Shown here in pieces: positions 1-7,041 of a stretch of 33,759 nt of DNA. Each line of letters starts with the position of its first letter. Position 1 is the stretch's first letter. The stretch comes from Rubrivivax sp. (GTDB lineage Bacteria; Pseudomonadota; Gammaproteobacteria; Burkholderiales; Burkholderiaceae_C). The stretch is taken from positions 1 through 33,759 of the forward strand of contig JAHCKS010000060.1 in assembly GCA_026125665.1 (NCBI GenBank). Reading direction: 5' to 3'. Below the pieces are notes generated by a model that was given only the letters and a program-made list of their open reading frames with translations, was not told the origin of the DNA and did not search any database. The translations under genes were made by a program, and so were the position numbers.

Positions 1-203
1 TGCTGGCCGGTGGCGCCGCCCTGCGCCGGCTGGGCCTGCTGTGCCGGCGGCGTGTTCGCCTGCTGCGGCGCGGTGCGCTCGGGCATGTTGCGCTGGGTGC
101 CGATCGACTTGCCGCTGCCCAGGCGACGTGCGTCGGCGTCGGTGGCGATGAACGCCGCCGCAACGGCCAGCGCCACAGCGCCGATCCACGAGGTCTTGAT
201 CAC
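1..203 (-). CDS. Tim44-like domain protein, N-terminal fragment (runs off window)
   Basis: Only the first ~67 codons are in the window; the gene continues past base 1. It starts at a GTG (203-201) preceded by a GGAGA ribosome-binding site. The N-terminus is a hydrophobic, signal-like segment (WIGAVALAVAAAFIATDADA) followed by RRLGSGKSIGTQRNMP and then a Gln/Pro/Ala-rich linker. The RRLGxGKSxGxQ motif directly after the signal segment is typical of bacterial Tim44-domain proteins of Burkholderiales, in which a low-complexity linker leads to the C-terminal Tim44 domain. That domain lies outside the window, so the call rests on the N-terminal motif alone. Function of these bacterial proteins is poorly known; membrane or periplasmic location is inferred. 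Confidence 0.65.
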   Translation of the reverse strand, partial: MIKTSWIGAVALAVAAAFIATDADARRLGSGKSIGTQRNMPERTAPQQANTPPAQQAQPAQGGATGQ

Positions 204-421
204 GACTTCTCCGTCTGGTTGCCGGGCGCTGCGGCGTTCCCGCCGGTGCCCCCGAAGGCGCACAGTGTGAGGCAAACGCGGCGTCGGCGGCAAAGACCCC
301 ACCGGGGCTGGCGTCGCTAGCATCGCGCCGGCGCGTCGCGTGGAGCCGCCGCACCGGCCGCCATGCCGGCGACGAACGGAAGCCCTCCACGAAAGACCCC
401 GAAGAAGGAGACCCGCAACCC
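204..421. other. Divergent intergenic region, nothing specific recognised
   Basis: About 220 bases between the divergent Tim44-like and DUF456 genes. It must hold both promoters, but I see no convincing -35/-10 pair, operator or structured RNA. The only clear signal is the AAGGAGA ribosome-binding site just before the GTG at 422. Confidence 0.4.
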
Positions 422-904
422 GTGACCACCACGCTGCTGTGGCTTGCCAGCATCGCGCTCATCGTCGTCGGCCTGGCCGGCACGGTGCTGCCGGCGCTGC
501 CGGGCACCGCGTTCATCCTCGGCGGCATCGTGCTCGGGGCGTGGATCGACGACTTCACGCGCGTCGGCACCGGCACGCTGGCGCTGCTGAGCGTGCTGGC
601 CGTCGTCGCCTGGGTGCTGGACTACGTGGCCAGCCTGCTCGGCGCGCAGCGCGCCGGTGCGAGCCGCCAGGCGCTGATCGGCGCGGCGCTGGGCACGGTG
701 GCGGGGCTGCTGTTCGGCCTGGTCGGCGTGCTCTTCCTGCCGCTCGTCGGTGCGGCAGCGGGCGAGTACCTCGCGCGGCGCAGCCATGGGCAGGCGGTGA
801 AGGTGGGCGTGGCCACCTGGCTCGGCCTGCTGGCGGGCATGCTGGCCAAGGTGGTCATCGCCTGCGTGATGGTGGGCATCTTCGTCGTCGCGCTGGTCTG
901 GTAG
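422..904 (+). CDS. DUF456 family integral membrane protein
   Basis: A 160-residue, very hydrophobic protein starting at GTG 422 with a good ribosome-binding site (GAAGGAGA). It shows four or five membrane segments rich in Gly, Ala, Leu and Val, including an N-terminal helix (LLWLASIALIVVGLAGTVLP) and a C-terminal helix (VVIACVMVGIFVVALVW). The early VGLAGTVLPALPGTxFI motif and the length match DUF456 proteins, which are small inner-membrane proteins of unknown function. It appears to stand alone: the upstream gene is divergent and the downstream gene convergent. No catalytic motif is visible, so only the family is assigned. Confidence 0.8.
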   Translation: MTTTLLWLASIALIVVGLAGTVLPALPGTAFILGGIVLGAWIDDFTRVGTGTLALLSVLAVVAWVLDYVASLLGAQRAGASRQALIGAALGTVAGLLFGLVGVLFLPLVGAAAGEYLARRSHGQAVKVGVATWLGLLAGMLAKVVIACVMVGIFVVALVW

Positions 905-1060
905 CCGCAACGAGGCAGGAGCGAAGGGTGGCGCGGCGCAGCGAGTGCGTGCGCTTCGGCTCGCAGGGCTCGCGCCAGGCTCCAAGCGCGGGCGGTTCGA
1001 GCGGGCGTGGGCCGGGCGCGAGCGGCCTGCGAGCCACTTCCGCTCGGGCGCCCCTCGGGC

Positions 1061-1078
1061 GCCGGGCGGAAGCCCGGC
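1061..1078. terminator. GC-rich hairpin between convergent genes
   Basis: A perfect 7-bp stem GCCGGGC/GCCCGGC with a GGAA tetraloop (TTCC on the minus strand) sits immediately downstream of the YdcF-like stop codon and between two convergent genes. There is no U-tract on either side, so factor-independent termination is only a possibility. Confidence 0.35.
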
Positions 1079-1885
1079 TCAGGCGCCGATCAGCCGCCCG
1101 AAGAACTCGTGCAGGACGAGCAGCACCTGGTTGTAGCCGCTGCGCGTGGGCACGAAGTCGAGCGCACGCGGCTGGAACCAGGGCGTGATGCCCATCGGCG
1201 CGGCGACGAGCTGCACGTTGCCGCCGGCCGCCTCGGTGGCGCGGCGGAAGTTGTCCATCGCCCGCGGCATGTGGTAGCCGTGCGTGACGACGACGATGCG
1301 CTCGATGCCTTCGCGCCTGAGCAGCGCCACCGACCGCAGCGCGTTCTCGCGCGTGTCGCGCGATTCGTTCTCCGTCCAGCGCAGCGTCCGGGCGAAGTCG
1401 CGCTCGGCCGTGCGGGCGGCGATCTCGGCCTCGCCCGGCCCGGGCGCCGAGCCGTGCGCGCGCCCGCCACTGAACAGCACGGGCAGCTCGGTCTGGCGCG
1501 ACAGCCACAGGCCGTAGCGCAGCCGCTCCACGCCCATCGGCTGCAGCTCCGATACACCGTACTCGGAGGCCAGGTCGCGGTGCCCGGCGCCAAGCACGAC
1601 GATGGCCGTGCGCGGCGCCTTCTTCAGGTCGCCCACCTCGTTGGGCGTGAGCGATCGCGTGGGCGGCAGCAGCCAGTGCGTGAGGCCGTACCCGACGACG
1701 TTGGTGCTCGCGGCCCACGTGCCCAGGCAGCCGAGCAGCACGACGATCCAGGCACGCACGCGGTAACGCGCGAACAGGCGCGCGCCGAAGAAGATCAGCA
1801 CGAGGAAGGGCACCGGCGGCATCAGCAGCGCCGCCAGCACGCCGCGCCAGGGGCCGATGCCGAGCCAGAGGAAGAAGTCGTTCAC
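1079..1885 (-). CDS. YdcF-like (DUF218) envelope protein
   Basis: Reads as a membrane-anchored DUF218 protein of 268 residues. I chose the GTG at 1885 (VNDFFLWLGIGPWRG) because an AGGAG site lies nine bases upstream; an in-frame ATG at 1957 would add 24 unlikely residues. Two hydrophobic segments occur in the first ~75 residues (LLMPPVPFLVLIFFGARLF and WIVVLLGCLGTWAASTNVVG). The DUF218 core follows: AIVVLGAGHRD, LPVLFSGGRAHG, a TRENA segment, ERIVVVTHGYHMPRA and a final NQVLLVLHEFFGRL. Family members (YdcF, ElyC, SanA types) are linked to envelope and cell-wall homeostasis, but the exact reaction is unsettled. It is divergent from msrA with ~116 bp between the starts. Confidence 0.82.
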   Translation of the reverse strand: MNDFFLWLGIGPWRGVLAALLMPPVPFLVLIFFGARLFARYRVRAWIVVLLGCLGTWAASTNVVGYGLTHWLLPPTRSLTPNEVGDLKKAPRTAIVVLGAGHRDLASEYGVSELQPMGVERLRYGLWLSRQTELPVLFSGGRAHGSAPGPGEAEIAARTAERDFARTLRWTENESRDTRENALRSVALLRREGIERIVVVTHGYHMPRAMDNFRRATEAAGGNVQLVAAPMGITPWFQPRALDFVPTRSGYNQVLLVLHEFFGRLIGA

Positions 1886-2001
1886 GTCCGCGCGCTCCTG
1901 CGAGGTGCTTCGGATAATCGGGGCCGAGTGTAAGGACAGCCCGGGCGGCGCCGACATCCGGTCTGGCGCCCGCTGCGGCGTGCACCGAGGAGCTTTCGAC
2001 G

Positions 2002-2556
2002 ATGGACACGACCACCCGCCCCGCTGCCACCGAGACGATCACCCTCGGTGGCGGCTGCTTCTGGTGCCTGGAGGCCGTCTACGAGCTGGTCGACGGCGTG
2101 CTCGCCGTCGAGAGCGGCTACAGCAACGGCCACGTGAAGAACCCGAGCTACGAGCAGGTGTGCCGCGGCGACACCGGCCACGCGGAGGTGGTGCAGGTGC
2201 GATTCGATCCGGCGCGCATCACGCTGCGCGAGGTGCTCGAGATCTTCTTCCACGTCCACGACCCGACCACGCTGAACCGCCAGGGCAACGACGTGGGCCC
2301 GCAGTACCGCAGCGGCATCTACTGGCACGAGCCCGCGCAGGAAGCGGTGGTGCGCGAGGTGGTGGCCGAGGCGCAGCAGGCGCATCGCGGGCGCGTCGTC
2401 ACCGAGCTGGCGCCGCTGGCCAACTACTCGCGCGCCGAGGACTATCACCAGCACTACTTCGCCAACCACCCGCAGCAGGGCTACTGCGCGTTCGTCGTGG
2501 CGCCGAAGGTGGAGAAGTTCAGGCGCACGTTCAAGGCGCGCGTGCGCGCGGCGTGA
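2002..2556 (+). CDS. msrA: Peptide methionine-S-sulfoxide reductase MsrA
   Basis: MsrA reduces the S epimer of methionine sulfoxide in proteins, using thioredoxin as donor. The 184-residue protein has the diagnostic GGGCFWCLEA motif with catalytic Cys19, then GYSNGH, the VCRGDTGHAEVVQVRFDP stretch, the FFHVHDPTTLNRQGNDVGPQYRSGIY core and EDYHQHYFANHPQQGYC near the C-terminus, where the Cys may act as resolving cysteine. Length and motif order fit a single-domain MsrA with no MsrB fusion. The ATG at 2002 has a GAGGAG site 10-11 bases upstream. It stands alone, divergent from the YdcF-like gene and convergent with the small gene at 2602. Cytoplasmic location is inferred from the lack of a signal peptide. 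Confidence 0.96.
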   Translation: MDTTTRPAATETITLGGGCFWCLEAVYELVDGVLAVESGYSNGHVKNPSYEQVCRGDTGHAEVVQVRFDPARITLREVLEIFFHVHDPTTLNRQGNDVGPQYRSGIYWHEPAQEAVVREVVAEAQQAHRGRVVTELAPLANYSRAEDYHQHYFANHPQQGYCAFVVAPKVEKFRRTFKARVRAA

Positions 2557-2558
2557 GG

Positions 2559-2602
2559 CGCGCGCCCGGGGCGCGCCGGTACCCCGGGGAGCCGGGCGCG
2601 CC
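2559..2602. terminator. Long GC-rich inverted repeat between convergent genes
   Basis: An 11-bp inverted repeat (GGCGCGCCCGG-type arms at 2559-2569 and 2592-2602) encloses a second GC-rich palindromic stretch containing GGTACC. It fills the gap between msrA and the convergent small gene, and its right end overlaps the latter's last base. No U-tract follows; it may be a shared bidirectional terminator. Confidence 0.4.
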
Positions 2603-2937
2603 TAGAACGCCGCGGCGAAGGCCGTCGTCGGCTGCGGCTCGGCGAACACGGCCTCGAGTGCGCGGCGCAGCCGCTGGCGCATGCGGCGACGCTCGGGCGA
2701 GGCGCCGGCGAGAGCACTGAAGAGCGGGGCCCGCAGCAGCCAGAGGTCCACCGGCTGCTCGGCGGCGCGCACCTGCTGGCGCAGCCAGTGCGCCTGGTGG
2801 CCTTCGAGCGCCGCGGCCGCATCGGCGAAGGTGAGCTTCAGCGCGACGAAGGACCGGCGGGCGGCGATCGCTGCGTGGCGGTCGCCCATGGCGGCGCCGC
2901 GCGTGTAATCGCGGGGTGCGGTGGCGGGCCTCGACAT
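2602..2937 (-). CDS. Small conserved-looking protein, downstream member of a paralogous pair
   Basis: A 111-residue basic, helix-rich protein I do not recognise. Its ATG (2937-2935) overlaps the stop of the upstream gene as TGATG, so translation is probably coupled. There is no signal peptide or membrane segment. Residues ~35-95 (HWLRQQVRAAEQPVDLWLLR, APLFSALAG, then RRRMRQRLRRALEAVF) align with the C-terminal part of the protein encoded just upstream: shared pattern H-LR--V--A----DLW-LRA--FS, then QRL-R. This suggests an old tandem duplication. The two-gene unit lies downstream of lexA on the same strand, but I see no functional link. Function unknown. Confidence 0.6.
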   Translation of the reverse strand: MSRPATAPRDYTRGAAMGDRHAAIAARRSFVALKLTFADAAAALEGHQAHWLRQQVRAAEQPVDLWLLRAPLFSALAGASPERRRMRQRLRRALEAVFAEPQPTTAFAAAF

Positions 2938-3407
2938 CACAGGGCTCCCAGGCTGCCGAACTGCGAGCGCGAAGCCCGCATCGGGAAGTGCCGGTTGAGG
3001 CGCTGCACGCGCCGCTCGGCCTCGAGCTGCGCATGTTCCAGGCCGACGAGGCTGAAGACTTCGGCCCGCAGATGCCACAGGTCGCGCAGCGAGCTGGCGT
3101 GCACGATGCGGTGGCGCAGCGCGTGTGCGGCCTGGCCGGGCAGGTCGGCGATGGCGAGCAGGAACTCCTCGCGCACGGCCGGCAGCCGGTTCAGCGGGGG
3201 CGCCGCGTCCTGCGGCGCCGGCGCCAGCAGCCAGAACATGAAGCGCTGCCAGGCGGAATCCGGCGCGTGACGCAATGACGGCGGGGCGGATTCGAGCCGG
3301 GAGCTGATCGTGCTCGGGCCAGCGGACGAACTCGCGAAGCGCAGCACGCGGCCGGGGCGCGCGGCGCGCTGGCGCGGGCTTTCGGTGGGCAACAACGACG
3401 AGGGCAT
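2937..3407 (-). CDS. Hypothetical protein, upstream member of a paralogous pair
   Basis: I place the start at ATG 3407 (MPSSLLPTESPRQRAARPG), giving 156 residues; the frame is open up to 3548, but that extra stretch is Pro/Gly-rich and poorly protein-like. No strong ribosome-binding site is seen for either, so the start is uncertain. The first ~70 residues are Ser/Arg/Pro-rich and probably disordered; the rest is helical (VREEFLLAIADLPGQAAHAL, then the RDLWHLRAEVFSLVGLEHAQ module shared with the gene at 2602-2937). No signal peptide or enzyme motif is visible. It follows lexA on the same strand after ~205 bp, so read-through from lexA is possible. Function unknown. Confidence 0.55.
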   Translation of the reverse strand: MPSSLLPTESPRQRAARPGRVLRFASSSAGPSTISSRLESAPPSLRHAPDSAWQRFMFWLLAPAPQDAAPPLNRLPAVREEFLLAIADLPGQAAHALRHRIVHASSLRDLWHLRAEVFSLVGLEHAQLEAERRVQRLNRHFPMRASRSQFGSLGAL

Positions 3408-3612
3408 GGTTGTGATATCGGACACGGTTGCCGGAAATTCACCCGGCTTGGCCGCATCCTCGCCCGGCGAGGGGGTGTCGGAAGCGTCGATCAGCGCTGG
3501 AAGGCGCCCGCTTTTCGCCGCTGGCGGCGCAAGGCACACCGGGCGCACCGGCAGGTGCGCGCGAACGTGGACGAAAGCTCCGGGGCGTGCCTGATGCCCG
3601 GGGCGGCCGCCG

Positions 3613-4302
3613 TTACATCAGCATCGTGTTGCGGATCAGCCCCACCGCCAGCCCTTCGAGGGCGAAGCCTTCGGTGCCGGGCGGCAGGACGATGGTCTGG
3701 AACTCCGGGTTCTCCGGGATCAGCTCGATGCCCGCCTTGGTGCGGCGGAAGCGCTTGACGGTGACGTCGTCGCCGAGCCGGGCGACGACGATCTGGCCGT
3801 TCTTCGCCTCGTGGGCCTTCTGCACGGCGATGAGGTCGCCGTCGAGGATGCCGGCGTCGCGCATGCTCATGCCGCGCACCTTGAGCAGGAAGTCGGGGCG
3901 GCGCTGGAAGAGGGAAGCCTCGACGAGGAAGGTCTGGTCGATGTGCTCCTGCGCGAGGATCGGACTGCCGGCGGCCACGCGGCCCACGAGCGGCAGCGTG
4001 AGCTGCGCCAGGCTGGGCAGCGGCAGCGCGTACTGCTTGCCGTACTGCGACAGGCGTGCGGCGTTGAGCGCGCGCAGTGTGTCAGACTTCAAGCGGATGC
4101 CGCGCGAGGTGCCCGGGGCGAGTTCGATCACTCCCTTGCGCGCCAGCGCCTGCAGGTGCTCTTCGGCGGCGTTCGGCGAGCGGAAGCCGAGCTCGGCGGC
4201 GATCTCGGCGCGCGTGGGCGGGGCGCCGGTGCGCTCGATGGCGCTTTGCACGAGGTCGAGGATCTGCTGCTGGCGGGCGGTGAGCTTGGGGCTTTCGTCC
4301 AT
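3613..4302 (-). CDS. lexA: LexA, SOS-response transcriptional repressor
   Basis: LexA represses SOS genes and is inactivated by RecA-stimulated self-cleavage. The 229-residue protein has an N-terminal winged-helix domain ([20 protein letters not shown], then [20 protein letters not shown] as recognition region) and a C-terminal S24 peptidase domain. The Ala111-Gly112 cleavage bond lies in VGRVAAGSP, catalytic Ser146 in [11 protein letters not shown] and Lys183 in VTVKRF. Length is slightly above the ~200-residue E. coli form because of a longer linker (~70-100), as in many Betaproteobacteria. It is divergent from an asparaginase gene, and two LexA-like boxes lie in the shared intergenic region, consistent with autoregulation. 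Confidence 0.97.
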   Translation of the reverse strand: MDESPKLTARQQQILDLVQSAIERTGAPPTRAEIAAELGFRSPNAAEEHLQALARKGVIELAPGTSRGIRLKSDTLRALNAARLSQYGKQYALPLPSLAQLTLPLVGRVAAGSPILAQEHIDQTFLVEASLFQRRPDFLLKVRGMSMRDAGILDGDLIAVQKAHEAKNGQIVVARLGDDVTVKRFRRTKAGIELIPENPEFQTIVLPPGTEGFALEGLAVGLIRNTMLM

Positions 4303-4384
4303 GGCGCTTGCGGCCGCCTCGCGAGCCCGGCTTGGCCGGCGGCGCTGCGCCCCCGACTGAGACCGCCAACCCGGGCAGGTTCGG

Positions 4385-4400
4385 CTGGCTGTTTATCCAG
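4385..4400. promoter_or_regulatory. Candidate LexA box 1 (lexA/asparaginase intergenic)
   Basis: CTGG-N8-CCAG, a 16-bp palindromic site resembling the proteobacterial CTGT-N8-ACAG consensus with symmetric changes in each arm. It is one of two such sites whose centres are 19 bp apart, reminiscent of the double operator in front of E. coli lexA. It lies ~83 bp before the lexA start codon. Confidence 0.5.
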
Positions 4401-4403
4401 TGG

Positions 4404-4419
4404 CTGTATTTTCATCCAG
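4404..4419. promoter_or_regulatory. Candidate LexA box 2 (lexA/asparaginase intergenic)
   Basis: CTGT-ATTTTCAT-CCAG matches the CTGT-N8-ACAG consensus at seven of eight arm positions. Its right end is five bases before the ribosome-binding site of the asparaginase gene, so LexA bound here could affect both divergent genes. Confidence 0.6.
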
Positions 4420-4438
4420 AACGCAGGAGTTGCCAAGC

Positions 4439-5398
4439 ATGCCGAGCCCCACCTCGCCCAGCGGGCCTGCCGCCACGCACGTCGTCGTCGTCGCCACCGG
4501 AGGCACGATCGCCGGTGTGGCGGCGCGCGCCGACGACCACGTCGGCTACCAGGCCGGGCAGCTGGGCGCCGACGCCCTGGTGGCCGCCGTGCCGGCTCTG
4601 GCCGGCCGCGGCATCGAAGCCGAGACGCTGGCGCAACTGGACAGCTGCGACATGGACCATCGCACCTGGCTGGCGCTGCGCGAACGCCTGCAGGCGCTGC
4701 TGGCGCGGCCCGACGTGAGGGGTGTCGTCGTGACGCACGGCACCGACACGCTGGAGGAGACGGCGTACTTCGTGCACCGCACGCTGCGGGCCGACAAGCC
4801 CGTGGTCTTCACGGCGGCGATGCGCCCGGCCACGGCGCTCTCGGCCGACGGCCCGCAGAACCTGCTCGATGCCGTGACGCTGATGCAGGTGCCCGATGCG
4901 CGTGGCGTGCTCGTCGCCTTCGGCGGCAGGGTCTACGCCGGGGCCGACCTGCGCAAGGTGCATGGCTACCGGGTCGACGCGTTCGATGCCGGTGATGCCG
5001 GTGCGCTGGGTGTCCTGGCCGACGGCCGACTGCAGCGGTTCCGGCCGTGGCCCGAAACGCCGCTGCATCGCGCTTGCGAGTCGATGCCGCCGGCCGATGC
5101 GTGGCCGATCGTGGACATCGTCATGAGCCACGCCGGCGCGCGCGGCGAGCTCATCGACGCGCTCGTGCGCGCCGGCGCGCGTGGCCTCGTCATCGCCGGC
5201 ACCGGCAACGGCAGCGTGCATCGCGCGCTGGTGGAGGCGGCGCGGCGGGCCGAAGCCGCGGGGGTGGTCGTGCGCCGCGCCTCGCGCTGCCAGCTCGGTG
5301 GCGTGGTCGGCGCGAGACCGGACTCGCTGCCGTCGGCGGGCATGCTGACGGCGCCGCAGGCACGCATCGAGCTGATGCTCGACCTGATGGCCGGGTAG
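4439..5398 (+). CDS. L-asparaginase family amidohydrolase
   Basis: Hydrolyses L-asparagine (possibly also glutamine) to the acid and ammonia. I chose ATG 4439 because AGGAG lies nine bases upstream; a GTG at 4400 has no such site and falls inside the LexA-like boxes. The 319-residue protein has both family signatures: [12 protein letters not shown] near residue 20 (nucleophilic Thr23) and [20 protein letters not shown] with the Thr-Asp pair, followed by the Lys-containing [25 protein letters not shown] and the C-terminal [16 protein letters not shown] segment are also typical. No signal peptide is visible, so a cytoplasmic type I-like enzyme is likely, though substrate specificity cannot be read from motifs. 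It ends convergent with ohr. Confidence 0.9.
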   Translation: MPSPTSPSGPAATHVVVVATGGTIAGVAARADDHVGYQAGQLGADALVAAVPALAGRGIEAETLAQLDSCDMDHRTWLALRERLQALLARPDVRGVVVTHGTDTLEETAYFVHRTLRADKPVVFTAAMRPATALSADGPQNLLDAVTLMQVPDARGVLVAFGGRVYAGADLRKVHGYRVDAFDAGDAGALGVLADGRLQRFRPWPETPLHRACESMPPADAWPIVDIVMSHAGARGELIDALVRAGARGLVIAGTGNGSVHRALVEAARRAEAAGVVVRRASRCQLGGVVGARPDSLPSAGMLTAPQARIELMLDLMAG

Positions 5399-5416
5399 CC
5401 TCTGGGTGGCGCCGGC

Positions 5417-5438
5417 GGGCGCGGCCCCGCCCGCGCCC
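5417..5438. terminator. GC-rich hairpin between convergent asparaginase and ohr genes
   Basis: A 7-bp stem GGGCGCG/CGCGCCC with an 8-base loop lies in the 55-bp gap between two convergent stops. There is no U-tract, so termination activity is only inferred from position. Confidence 0.35.
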
Positions 5439-5453
5439 CGTGCAGCCCGGGCT

Positions 5454-5888
5454 TCAGACGACCGTCAGCTCGACGTCGATGTTGCCGCGCGTCGCGTTGC
5501 TGTACGGGCACACCTGGTGAGCCGTGTCGACGAGGGCCTGCACGGCCGCCTTGTCCATGCCGGGCACGTTGATGGCCATCTTCACCGCGATGCCGAAGGC
5601 GCCCGGCTTGCCGCTCATCGGGCCGATCGAGGTGTCGGCGGTGATCGACGTGTCGGCCGGCAGCGCCACCTTCTGGCGCGCCGCCACCGCCTTCATCGCG
5701 CCCATGAAGCAGGCCGAGTAGCCCGAAGCGAACAGCTGCTCGGGGTTGGTGCCCGGGCCGCCGTCGCCGCCGAGTTCCTTCGGCGTCGAGAGCTGCAGCC
5801 GCACGCGGCCGTCGGTGGATTCGGTGTGGCCGGTGCGGCCGCCGGTGGTGCGGGCGGTGCCGGTGTAGAGCGCCTTGTCGATGGCCAT
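5454..5888 (-). CDS. ohr: Organic hydroperoxide resistance protein Ohr
   Basis: Ohr is a thiol peroxidase of the OsmC/Ohr family that reduces organic and fatty-acid hydroperoxides using lipoyl-linked reductants. The 144-residue protein starts [20 protein letters not shown] and has the two catalytic cysteines in family context: Cys60 in [12 protein letters not shown] and Cys127 in [15 protein letters not shown], plus the active-site Arg region ([15 protein letters not shown]). Start ATG 5888 has GAAGGAG eight bases upstream. It follows ohrR on the same strand after 47 bp, so the two are probably co-transcribed and derepressed together by organic peroxides. Cytoplasmic, homodimeric by family. 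Confidence 0.97.
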   Translation of the reverse strand: MAIDKALYTGTARTTGGRTGHTESTDGRVRLQLSTPKELGGDGGPGTNPEQLFASGYSACFMGAMKAVAARQKVALPADTSITADTSIGPMSGKPGAFGIAVKMAINVPGMDKAAVQALVDTAHQVCPYSNATRGNIDVELTVV

Positions 5889-5935
5889 GGCAATGACTCC
5901 TTCGTTGGGGGTGCGATGCGGATGCGTGCGGCCGC

Positions 5936-6412
5936 TCAGGCCGCATGAGGGGTGGAGGCGGAGATCTGGCGCCGCAGCGCGTGCAACCTCGCGGTGAGGG
6001 CGCCGAGCTCGTCGAGGCGGCAGCCGCTGGCGCTGGCGATCGCCTCGGGCACGGCGCGCGCGCGCGCCTTCAGCGCGCGGCCGGCCGTGGTGAGGCGCAG
6101 GCGCACGCGGCGCTCGTCTTCGGCGTCGCGCAGGCGCTGCACGAGGCCGGCCGCCTCGAGCCGCTTGAGCAGCGGCGTCAGCGTGCCCGAGTCGAGCTGC
6201 AAGCGCTCGCCGAGCTCGGAGACGGTGAGGCCGTCGTCCTGCCACAGCACGAGCATCGCCAGGTACTGCGGGTAGGTCAGGCCGAGCGGCTCGAGCAGCG
6301 GCTTGTAGACCTTGGTCATCGCCAGCGACGCGGCGTAGAGCGCGAAGCACAGCTGGTGGTCGAGCTGCAGCCAGCGCGGATCGGAGGCGGCGGAGCGGCG
6401 AGACGGCGACAT
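5936..6412 (-). CDS. ohrR: OhrR, MarR-family organic peroxide sensor
   Basis: A 158-residue MarR-family repressor starting at ATG 6412 ([14 protein letters not shown]). The reactive Cys22 sits in [20 protein letters not shown], the hallmark of OhrR, and a second Cys131 near the C-terminus fits the two-cysteine (Xanthomonas-like) class that forms an intersubunit disulfide. The winged helix spans ~40-110 ([47 protein letters not shown]). It lies upstream of ohr on the same strand. A 17-bp palindrome occupies the spacer of its apparent promoter, arguing for autorepression. No ribosome-binding site precedes the ATG, and the predicted transcript start falls nearly on the start codon, so the mRNA may be leaderless. 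Confidence 0.93.
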   Translation of the reverse strand: MSPSRRSAASDPRWLQLDHQLCFALYAASLAMTKVYKPLLEPLGLTYPQYLAMLVLWQDDGLTVSELGERLQLDSGTLTPLLKRLEAAGLVQRLRDAEDERRVRLRLTTAGRALKARARAVPEAIASASGCRLDELGALTARLHALRRQISASTPHAA

Positions 6413-6419
6413 GGCCAAG

Positions 6420-6448
6420 ACTATAGCACGCAATTCAATTGCGTACAA
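6420..6448 (-). promoter_or_regulatory. Probable sigma-70 promoter of ohrR-ohr
   Basis: On the minus strand, TTGTAC (6448-6443) and TATAGT (6425-6420) are separated by exactly 17 bp. The -10 matches the consensus at five of six positions. The predicted +1 falls about seven bases downstream of the -10, at ~6413, one base before the ohrR ATG. Confidence 0.65.
6428..6444. promoter_or_regulatory. Candidate OhrR operator (17-bp perfect palindrome)
   Basis: ACGCAATT-C-AATTGCGT is a perfect inverted repeat lying in the spacer between the -35 and -10 of the ohrR promoter. AT-rich CAATT/AATTG half-sites are the known type bound by OhrR regulators. Binding would block RNA polymerase directly. Confidence 0.75.
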
Positions 6449-6612
6449 CTTAAATGCCACGCGCCGACGCGGCGCGCGTGGGCCGGCCGCGGGTTCACAG
6501 AGCTTTACTCGGCAGAAGCATCGGGCGGTGATCGCCGACCCGGGCGGGGCCGTTGTCGGCAGGCAGGCCGGCGGCACGGGCCCCCGACCCGCACAACGCC
6601 AAGGAGCCCTCC

Positions 6613-7020
6613 ATGAATCGCAGCCGTCTCGTGATCGCTTTCCTCGCGCTGGGCACCGGCCTGGCCGGAGCCACCGCCGCGCAGGCGCACTCCGGCCCCG
6701 ACGTGCGCTGGTCCGTCACCATCGGGTCGCCCGGTGTCCCGGCCCGGGTCGTCGTGCCGCCACCGCCAGTGCACATCGTGCACCCGGTGGTTGTTGCGCC
6801 GCGCCCGGTGGCCTATCGCCAGCCGACGCGCTGGGACGTCGACGGCGACGGCATCCCGAACCGCCACGACCGCCTCTACAACCCCCGCTGGGACGTGGAC
6901 GGCGACGGCATTCCCAACCGCTACGACCACCGCCATCGCGGGCGCGGTCATGACCGCGACCGCGATGGCATCCCAGACCGCCACGACCCGCGCCCCGACC
7001 ATCCGCGGCACGGCCGCTGA
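6613..7020 (+). CDS. Secreted small protein with Asp-rich (thrombospondin type 3-like) repeats
   Basis: A 135-residue exported protein starting at ATG 6613 with an AAGGAG site. The N-terminus is a clear signal peptide (MNRSRLVIAFLALGTGL, then AGATAAQAHS; likely cleavage after AQA or AHS). A Val/Pro/His-rich stretch (VVVPPPPVHIVHPVVVAP) follows. The C-terminal half holds three repeats of the form WDVDGDGIPNRHD, WDVDGDGIPNRYD and RDRDGIPDRHD. The DxDxDGIPDxxD pattern is the calcium-binding loop of thrombospondin type 3 and related repeats. The tail is His/Arg/Pro-rich and could also bind metal. A periplasmic or surface calcium-binding role is inferred; no specific family name is claimed. It is convergent with yheS with only 21 bp between the stops. 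Confidence 0.8.
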   Translation: MNRSRLVIAFLALGTGLAGATAAQAHSGPDVRWSVTIGSPGVPARVVVPPPPVHIVHPVVVAPRPVAYRQPTRWDVDGDGIPNRHDRLYNPRWDVDGDGIPNRYDHRHRGRGHDRDRDGIPDRHDPRPDHPRHGR

Positions 7021-7041
7021 GGCGGCTTCGCCGGGGGTCCT

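Noticed and set aside
10-270. Plus-strand open frame at the left edge
   Set aside because: Its Cys/Ala/Arg-rich product is the antisense of the Tim44-like gene start, which has a ribosome-binding site and signal-like segment.
3408-3548. N-terminal extension of the small gene ending at 2937
   Set aside because: The extra 47 residues are Pro/Gly/Ala-rich with no ribosome-binding site; the shorter start at 3407 looks more natural, though it is also not strongly supported.
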